Source: Anaspis maculata (lineage: Eukaryota > Arthropoda > Insecta > Coleoptera > Scraptiidae). From it: DNA of 64,000 nucleotides. Both the position numbers and the translations under genes were made by a program. The stretch lies in assembly GCA_949128115.1 (NCBI GenBank), contig OX421965.1, positions 7,382,753 to 7,446,752 on the forward strand, read 5' to 3'. Positions within the stretch are counted from its first letter, which is position 1; the number at the start of each line of letters is the position of its first letter. Under the pieces are notes generated by a model. It was not told where the DNA came from, made no database searches, and saw only the letters and a program-made list of their open reading frames with translations. Shown here piece after piece: positions 56,284 to 64,000 of the stretch.

Positions 56284-56483
56284 AGCCGCTTTTACAGAAC
56301 TTCGTATGTCGCCGGGGACAGTGTCGCTGGCCAATAGGATTCGATCCGCCTGTACTCCCCTACCTCCCTCCATAACTCCCCGCGACACGAGTTTCTGTCG
56401 TCGTGTCGTTCAAATTATTCAACTACATACAGTGGAGTGGGGGGATTGTCGCCGGCGACAAACGAAGTTCTGTAAAGCCGCCA
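56284..56483. mobile_element. 200-bp MITE, CCGC...TTTACAGAACTTCG termini
   Basis: TTTACAGAACTTCGTATGTC at the left mirrors GACAAACGAAGTTCTGTAAA at the right, extended by CGCCGG inside. The centre is unique GC-rich sequence. Target-site duplication not resolved. Confidence 0.75.
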
Positions 56484-56789
56484 ATTCACCTTATTCGAAA
56501 TTGCACTGCCATCTTTTGACGTTATGTCGAAGTGAAGATATCTGGGGGGATTGAGTCCCAAACCAAAATGCACCAGATTTTCTCATGTCAACTTTATTTA
56601 TAATGTCAACACAACAAAAGCGCGCCCGTCGCCAGTGACATAGAAACAAAATAATGTTTATTATCACTATGGTATTATTCAAGTGTTTGTTATTTGTGGT
56701 TTCTTCAGTCATTCTCGTGTCATTCTCCAGTGGAATGGCTCTCCAGTGCTTGAATCAGCTTGGAAGGTGCGATGTACCCTTATTATGAA

Positions 56790-57082
56790 ACGCTGAAGTG
56801 GTGGAATGTGCAAGCCAGCAAGACGACGGACCTTGGCAGTTTATCGTCGTATCTTTTCTTCCCCGATGTAATGAAGTGTACGCCGCAAATCTTGTGGCAT
56901 TTTGTAGGCTGGCATGAGTCCTTTTCATAACTCCTTTTTCTACACGCTTTACCCAGACCTCTCTTCTTTCGTCTTTGGTGACCGCGTGAATTGAAACTTT
57001 CGACTTTCGGCTGAGTCCGACTTGCAGCCAGGTAGGTACACAGCACCTTGTACACCCCTTTGCTATTGCGACTTTCCACCAT
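56790..57082 (-). pseudogene. Frameshifted THAP-domain-like pseudogene fragment
   Basis: One minus-strand frame reads CCVPTW, then VSIHAVTKDERREVWVKRVE; another reads CHKICGVHFITSGKK. Laid end to end this is the order of a THAP zinc finger (CC-P, hydrophobic FH-like turn, ERR-W, then IC-HF), but a frameshift separates the halves and the second zinc Cys of the first pair is Trp. THAP domains occur in P-element transposases and host DNA-binding proteins. No further domains are seen. Confidence 0.4.
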
Positions 57083-58058
57083 TAGTAGGTCGGTATTTCA
57101 CAACATGGATTAACAAATCAAACTCAGCAATTTAGCAGTAACCACAAACGATAACAATAACCGGGAACAACAGCAACAACAAGACAAAATAACGAAGATG
57201 AGAGAAAATTCGGAAAGCTGCGTGTACTTGGAACGAACGTAAACGACCTCGTAATGACAAATTCACATACGACACTGACACTTGACTGGAAGAAGTCGAA
57301 CTGACATCTATGCAGTATAGTAGTTATCTACTTTACCTACGCTGTGGGGACCCGTTTCCCATGATGCATTTCATTTACGAATAAGGTGAATAAGCATTAG
57401 GTATTCTGTGTGATAAAGGGTATTATAGTTACTATACTCTTTTGAAAAGATCGACGTATGATCACCCGTGATTATCACACTCTTCCGTGTGGTTTCCTTC
57501 GAAAACCAGTCGTGTGACAATACTGCATACGACCTACAAGTTGGGGCTAAGACCGCCGTAAGTGCGGTTACTATAGCAACGGGCGCAACGGCAAATCAGA
57601 CCGCTCTATTTGGCAAGTTACGCCGTCCTAACTTTTGCGCCTGGAACTTGGTATCGAGCCCTTATCTATTAATACGATTCTGGCCAATAAATCGGGCATG
57701 CATGCGCCACTCAAAGGCAGTGAAGCCAAACCTTTCTCAAAAGCAGCTCCTGGGAATGAGGTCCCTCGATCAGGGACACCGTCCAGCTTAAAATGAAAGA
57801 TACTTTAATAACTTTCTCTGGACGGTCCTCTATCTGGCTCATGTATTTCGCGTAATCTGGCGACCAAACGCAGGAAGCATAATCAGGCCCTCCCCTTCGC
57901 TACGCCACTGGCCATTGCCTGTGCAGAAGCCTCACTTCATCTTCAGTGATGCCAACCCAAGGTCGGACCAAGCGAGAGTCGGAGCCAAGGAAGTTATAAT
58001 TATAGCAGGAGGGAACATGAGCTCAAAAAAGTGAAGCCGTGTGACGTCACGTTCTGGG
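57083..58058. other. Intergenic, with inverted repeat fragment
   Basis: 57893-57985 is the inverse of 46490-46575 (GCTACGCCACTGGCC, AGTGATGCCAACCCAAGGTC). The rest is unrecognised; the 107-codon ORF at 57468-57791 shows no known domain. Confidence 0.4.
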
Positions 58059-58439
58059 TATGCAACCCGTAAGTTATGAACCACACGAAGGCACACGACC
58101 ACGAGTCACAGAGGTCCATCCCACAGAATCATGAATCTGTCACTGCGAAAAGCGTAGTGACAGAATCAGTCAGTTTTTGTGTTTGTGTTTTTCCTTTGCC
58201 AATTTCTCATTTTCATAATGGCGGAATCAGTAGCTTTCATGGCTTTGGGATGCCGAGACGACTAGCGGTCACCGCCCAGAAAGAAATTTTTCGAGCAGAA
58301 AAAGCAAAAGGGCATAGCGTAGCAGAAATGGAAAGCAGAACAGAAGGAACAGAGATGAACAGAAGCAGGTGCAAATAAACAAGCTACAAGACTCTAGATA
58401 TGCCAAACCAAGAATACAAAGACCTACAAGGCAAAGTGC

Positions 58440-58800
58440 CTAGATGCACGCTTAATCCAAACGTGAAGGCTGGAAGCAGCGATTTGCAAGGTTGGGGTGT
58501 GGTGATGGGGTACAGACGAGTAGCTACTGGAAGCTACCAGGGTATATCATGTTGTGGAAAGGAGTGAGACGATGGAGCACTTGAGGTCATGTCAGGAATC
58601 GCTGAAGGAGGGCAGAACTCTGAGGCAATTGTTGGGAAATGACGAAAAGGGGCTGAAATGGATGACAAAGATTGAAAGAAAACAGAAGAGGTGCAACACT
58701 GATGATGACAAGATGTGGCAGTCGAATTTTGTTTTATATTTATCTACATCCTTTTATTTTGCGGCGTAGTGGTGTGAATAATACAAATAAAAATGTAACA
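58440..58800 (+). pseudogene. LINE 3'-end fragment
   Basis: One frame reads VVERSETMEHLRSC, then LRQLLGNDEKGLKWMTKIER, resembling the C-terminal His/Cys segment of insect LINE ORF2 (ETxEHLLxxC then LGxxGxGLxWM). It is followed by AATACAAATAAAAATG, a plausible 3' end. Upstream frames are broken. Confidence 0.4.
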
Positions 58801-59399
58801 TTCTCATAAAATATCAACAATAAAACTCAGTTCTTTCTCGACATTGAGTATCAAATTTTTCTTGATGTATGAACTTCTCATCGTCTCTTGTCTTCAGCGA
58901 GCGTTCTTCCTTTATTCCAGCTCAGTCAATTTTCTGTTATTTATCTTACTGTTGCGTCCTATGCTTCTTTTTGTCTTTCTTGATTTCTTATTCCTGTCAT
59001 TCTCGCTTATCGTTCTACTGGCCTATCCTCGTTCATGCTCTCTAGGCGTCCTCAGCAACTCAGTTGTCTCTTATCTACAAATTTTGTTGCAGGCCTCATC
59101 TTAGCTCTTTTCTTACTCGGGGTTACGAATTGTGTCTCCTCACTATTTTTTTTTACTCCGCAGACGCATACTTCATCCCCGTTGCTTCACGCTTCTTCTA
59201 CATTCTCTTAGATAAGACCTCCATGTCTCACCTGTGAGTCATCAGTCAGTATTGATATGAAAATCGTATTATAGGTACTTTCAGCTTGGTCTTCTTTGTT
59301 ACTTCTTTTTTATTCATTAGTGTCTTAGTAGTACATTTTACTGGTGGTATTCTTGTACAGACTTTTTATAGCACTAGTTAGTTTCTTTTTCACTCCTCG

Positions 59400-59925
59400 T
59401 TGTTCTCTGAATTTTTTGATGCATTGTGAAGATGAGGCTTTGCACGCTACCTTTTTATCGGAGTCCACTCTGAGTGTTCAGCAACGTTGGCTCTAGTGTC
59501 TTTTTCAGTTTCTTTCCCAGTAGTTGTATATTTGCATTGGCATGTTCAGCAAGGTGATGCATTTATGGTTTGCACACTCGTTAAGAACCCCCTTTTCTTT
59601 TCTATGCTTTATATTGTAGATTTCCAGCAGCAATCTTTTTCCCTCTTCTCCCAAAGCTATTTATTATCTCTGATGTAAATTTATCATGTCCAGGAGCTTT
59701 GCCGTTTTTCAGTTCCAGGAATGCTTTTGTTCTTTCAGGTCTTCTGTTAGCGTCCCTTCATTTCTGTCTTCGATCGTATTTTCTTTGTTAATGTCGTCTT
59801 CATCAGTCTACCTTGGTTGTGCACTCAGTAACTCTTGGAAATATTCACTCCATCTTTCCATTACTTCTTCAGAGACCACCAGTAGTGCTCGATCCTTCCT
59901 TATTGATTATGGAATGTTCTGGTGA
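59400..59925 (-). pseudogene. LINE reverse-transcriptase fragment, degenerate
   Basis: Minus-strand frames read ERWSEYFQELLS, then LKNGKAPGHDKFTSEII, then QSGLR-stop-KGSVQSLIFTMHQKIQ. These are the ordered reverse-transcriptase segments usually seen as W.eyF..LLn, lKnGKAPGxDxI..Eii and QxGFRxGrSt.d.IFtl.qi. Stops and frameshifts show it is dead. The clade cannot be decided by eye. Confidence 0.6.
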
Positions 59926-61032
59926 GGTTCAGAGATCTTGAATATGGAAAAGTTATTTTCAATTGTAAATTTTCAAAGAGATTTACTCAAGTTTCAATAA
60001 TAATTCTTGGGCCAAGCAGTATCGTTCTTCTGATTCATCATTATTCTGTGGTTTTTTAATGCCTTTCATCATGGTGCTCTAAACTAAGATCTAGGCCTCC
60101 TAAAGCTAAGCCTCACATCATATCCATTTCATCAAATCATCACCTATGCACAAAAGAACTTGAAGGTTGACTGGGTCGAGGCGGTCATACTTCAAGTGAC
60201 TTTTTCTTTATTCACTTTCTTCTTGAGTAAAAGGCAGTATCTTCTCTTTGATCGTGCATGTGAAATCCAAAAATAGGCATCCCTGAATTTGGAAAGATAA
60301 AACCAATATTATCAAAATTTTGTGGCATTTTTGACTCTCAATTACCTAATTGACTTGCTTCCATTTTATAAGTATGAATTATCCAGTGTAGGTGCACACT
60401 AGTACAACACACACGTAGGTCCGTACGCACAATATTGGTAACTGTACTAGGTTAAATAGGTAGGTACACAGCAACTGTGCACTGGGCAGTGCAGGAGGCA
60501 TACTTTGGCTTGCTCGAGCTTTTCATTTGTTTGGTCTTCCATGAGTTTGCAAGGCGGTTATGTCCTTTTCAATTCGGCACTGGACAAGGGCACACGTCGT
60601 AGAGGATAGAATCAAATCATTTGGAGCTGCAAATCTTGAATTGGGCATATTCGTAACTTCAAAATTTATTGTTCCAGGTTCACTTATTTGTGCAACAGTA
60701 TTTTCTAGTTTGGATTGTCTTCTGCTTGGAAAAACTGTCTCTGAACGGCGATCGCTGCGGTTTTCACATTCAAAAACCTCAAAAGCGATTGAAAATGCCA
60801 CATTGAAGAGCGAAACTGACAAATGAAAAAATTTAACCACAAAAACGAATGATATGCTGTCACTTTGCTGTATAATTCTGTGGGATAGACCTCTGTGATT
60901 CGTGTGCCTTCGGGTGGTTCATAACTTACGGGTTGCATACTCAAATACATGATTTCCCCTCACCCCGTTCCGCATCAAATTTCCTCGCCTACAAGCTGGG
61001 TTACGTTCCCTCCTTATATTCTAACCTCCTTG

Positions 61033-61070
61033 GTCGGAGCAATGATAAGTCGGAACAAGCCGACGCACCC
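61033..61070 (-). repeat. Uninterrupted paralogue of the TAGTGCAG copy 2 insertion site
   Basis: On the minus strand this reads GGGTGCGTCGGC, TTG, TTCCGACTTATCATTGC and TCCGAC without interruption: the 15 bp left and 26 bp right of copy 2 (44304-46476) sharing one TTG. Homology beyond this core fades quickly on both sides. Confidence 0.85.
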
Positions 61071-62439
61071 TGAAAAAAGTGAATATGCCCCCACAGGCGT
61101 GAAGCTCAGTAGCGCACTTCCTTTATGGTCAGTGAACGCAAGATGTTTATGAGGGTCCCACCGTTTATTTGGACACGATTTTGCCTAGTTCGGTGCTCAA
61201 AACTATGAGCTATCCATCAAGAGTATGCTGGAATGAAGTAGGTGAAATATACTCATGCTTAATCCACCTTTCCCACGAGAACATCACGCATACCTGTGAG
61301 AACACTACTGGCGGTCTGCAGTAGCCGAATGTACTAGCGGGGATCTGCGCTCACAGACATGCCCGCAAGTGATTTCTCACTGCCATGGATATGGATCAGC
61401 GGCCTTTTGCCAAACCCTTCGTGTGATGATTTTTTTTTTTATTGGTTTTTTGTCGTCGCCTAGTTGTAATGCTCAAGATGTAATTCACCGTTTCCATTTA
61501 TGCAATTGTTGATAAACCAGAGTCAATTGAACTGTGCTGTTTGTTTTCCAGAACCGTTTTGTTCTTCACAACAGATCTAAGGGTTTATGCTACCCCCTTT
61601 TCAAGCTGGCCCGTAGCGACTGATGATTTCATCCAACGCAAAACTGTTTTATATAAATATTTTATTGCAGTTCAACATTAATATCAATAATCGCAATAAT
61701 TAATATTATACTATACATTCCCATGCTTTATATAACATACAATAATAGAGGGGGGGAAGGGGTAGGTAGGTATACATACATTGTCTCTGCTATATTTCTA
61801 TATATCAAGCACCACTACTCTCAAGGCTTCTTTCATTGGTCAACAATCAAAAAGTAAAAATCACATGCTGTGGTATATATCGACATATTAAAAACGTTTT
61901 TTTTTTTTCATTCAGTTTTGTTCCTAAAAAGGCACTTAACTAATTATACAACACATATAAAAGAATATAATACAAAAGACGTCGTCGTATTTGATAAAAT
62001 CAATAGTACGAAAAAGAAAATCAATGCCGGTATCACATGGCACCAACTTAATCGATTATAATACAAAATACAAAAGAAAGTACAGGGTGATGTTCTTATG
62101 CGCACGTTAACACAGACAATACGATATTTTCACAACATCATTGGCAGTGCGGTAGTCGGGGAGGCTGAATATAAAATCTCAATCAATTGGCTGTCGCGTC
62201 ACGAAGCGGTCGTATCCGCCAGGCGGATGGTATGTTGTAGCAACCTGTTGAAGCCGGAACCGTGAAGCGGTTGTAAAAGCCACTGTGACTTACTTATTGC
62301 CTCCCAGGCGCCTGCACTAAGAGTATAAGAGATACTAATTATCAAGTCTTTGACTAAATTTCATTCCAAGCTTCATTATTGTTCTTCTCAACAGGCTTCG
62401 AGTCACCGTCGATTCTCCTGAAACACAAAAAACCCATAG
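61071..62439. other. No gene seen
   Basis: AT-rich with poly(T) runs (61431, 61900). TACAGGGTGATG near 62081 looks like a solo CAGGGTG end. No partner inverse was found to the right. Confidence 0.4.
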
Positions 62440-64000
62440 AATCTGATTTGAGTAACATACAAGATCAAGAACATTCAACAACTAAGATAATCCAAAATGA
62501 GGATCACTCAAAATTGAAATCATCCAATATCAAGATTGTCCAAAATTGCGATCATAGATTAAGATGATCCAAGATCAGAATCATCTCAAACTGCAACATT
62601 CAGAAAAAGAAATCATCCAAGATAAAGATCATTCAATAATATAACCATCCAAGACTCAGAAAATTGAAATCATCGAAAAATTGATATCATCCAAAAAATC
62701 GAATATCCAAGATCCTCCAAGAGAAATCCTCCAAGATAGGATCATCCAAAATTGAGATCATTTTCAAAATCAAAATCATCCAAAATTGCGATCGTCCAAC
62801 CAAAACTGAAGTCATCCAAGACGAGAATCATTCACAATTGAGATCATACAAGATTGAAATCATCCCAAATTGAGTCATCCAAGATTAGAATCATTCAAAA
62901 TTGAAATCATAGACTGAAATCATTTGAGAATAAACTCATTCAAAATTATGACTTGGAATTACTGTTAATTATTGAAATCATACAAAAATATAAGATCATT
63001 CGAAATTAAGATAATCCAGTAATGAAATCTTTTCGGAAATCTTCAAAATTAGAAACGTCGAAGATTAAGATCATCCAAAATTGAAATCATTCAAGATTGG
63101 ATTAATCCGTAGTTGTTATCATTCGAAAAATAAACCATCGAAAATTGGTATCATTGATAGTGAGATCATACAAAATTATCAGATCATCCAAAATTGAGAT
63201 AATCCAAGATTAAAATCATCCAAGAATAAAATCATTCAAAATTAGAATCATCCAGAATTGCGATCGCTCAAAATCATTCAACCATTCAAAATTGGGATAT
63301 TCCAAAACTGAAATCATCTAAAATAATCAAAATCAAGATCTAATGATCATTCAATAAAAGGATCATCCAGGATTAAGATTATCCAAGTGCAGAATCAGTC
63401 AAAATTGGACAACCCAAAACTGCGCTCATCTAAAACTGAAATCATTCAATATAAGGATCATCATCGGGATGATCCAAAATTGCAATAATACAAGATTGAA
63501 ATCATTCAAAATGCATTCAATCGAAATTGGAATAATCCAAGATAAGAATAATTCAAAATTGAAGTATTCAAGGTTGGGGTCCAAAACGGAAATCTTTCAA
63601 GATTGGATTGATCTGAAATTGTGATCATTCGAAATATATAAATCACCCAAAATTAAAGTAACTGATAATGACATCATACAGGATGATAGCCAAGATTGCG
63701 ATCGTCAAAAATTGAGATCATTTAAAACTGAAATGACTCAAAAAATCAAAATTAAGATCATCCAATACTAAGAACAGTCAGGAAAAGTCATCCAAAATAA
63801 GGAACATACAAGTTTGCAATCATCCAAGACTGAAATCATTCAATAGTGAGATGATTCAAGATTGCAATCATTCGAAATTTCATCTAAATAAAATTGAAAT
63901 CATTCAAAATTTAATCATTGAAGAATGAGATCATCGAAAATTGAAATGTTGAGGAACGAAAACATCCAGACTTCTAATAATTTGGAATGGGGATCATCCA
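62440..64000 (+). repeat. Degenerate ~16-bp minisatellite, open at the window edge
   Basis: Around 90 imperfect copies of words such as AATCATCCAAAATTGAGATC and ATCATTCAAGATTGAAATC continue to the last base. Divergence between neighbours is high and there are small indels, so it is old. No coding frame survives. Confidence 0.85.

Larger units (their letters stand above)
58059..60939. mobile_element. 2.9-kb region between ~80-bp terminal inverted repeats, with LINE debris
   Basis: TATGCAACCCGTAAGTTATG (58059) is mirrored at the right end (60939). Arms of about 80 bp also share CGAAGGCACACG, GTCACAGAGGT or variants, and ATCCCACAGAAT. Inside are LINE fragments on both strands, annotated separately. 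Either a DNA transposon invaded by LINEs or two inverted copies of an end repeat; I see no transposase. Confidence 0.55.

Noticed and set aside
60523..60840. 105-codon minus-strand ORF near the right end of the 58059 element
   Set aside because: No recognisable domain, and an equally open plus-strand frame covers the same bases.
62440..64000. CRISPR-like array (regular short repeats)
   Set aside because: Repeats are degenerate, have no unique spacers of constant length, and the context is eukaryotic.

Overview
The window is eukaryotic, very probably insect, nuclear DNA. It holds one recognisable host gene: an orthologue of POSH (SH3RF; RING plus four SH3 domains), read on the minus strand from 42745 down to 8298. 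Nine coding exons can be joined through GT-AG introns with every phase agreeing, giving 2,652 nt and 883 residues. The insect assignment rests on the closeness to arthropod POSH, including the invariant [16 protein letters not shown] segment, and on GTAGGTACCTAC-type simple sequence scattered through the window. A hemipteran such as a whitefly or psyllid is my guess, not something the sequence proves. Layout: 1-8297 is downstream of the gene and is made of dispersed repeats, a foldback element with tandem-repeat arms (4295-5939) and a 21-bp minisatellite. 8298-42745 is POSH with eight introns of 1.1 to 8.5 kb. The introns carry palindromic non-coding elements at 11647-14055, 15852-16572, 17640-18363, 22300-22479, 27834-28790 and 37780-39964, a 520-530-bp higher-order tandem array (29485-30672), and several degenerate minisatellites. 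42746-43480 is GC-richer and is the likely 5' leader and promoter, with an in-frame 22-codon upstream ORF. 43500-64000 has no intact host gene. It holds nested MITEs, a second full copy of the intronic palindromic element (44304-46476), a 1.7-kb palindrome (50536-52226), a second copy of a repeat also found in intron 5, a frameshifted THAP-like pseudogene, LINE reverse-transcriptase debris between terminal inverted repeats, and a degenerate minisatellite of about 16 bp running off the right edge. How it works together: POSH would encode an E3 ligase and scaffold of the JNK pathway. Exons carry the RING and SH3-1 start (exon 1), rest of SH3-1 (2), SH3-2 (3), a Gln-rich linker (4), start of SH3-3 (5), rest of SH3-3 and a Ser/Gly linker (6), conserved linker motifs (7, 8) and SH3-4 at the extreme C terminus (9). 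The most notable non-gene signal is a palindromic, apparently non-coding element of about 2.18 kb with 3-bp target-site duplications. It occurs twice in opposite orientation, and for each copy an uninterrupted paralogue of the insertion site lies in this same window, which fixes both boundaries. A second notable signal is a 240-250-bp inverted repeat pair flanking exons 2 and 3, whose joint skipping would keep the frame.
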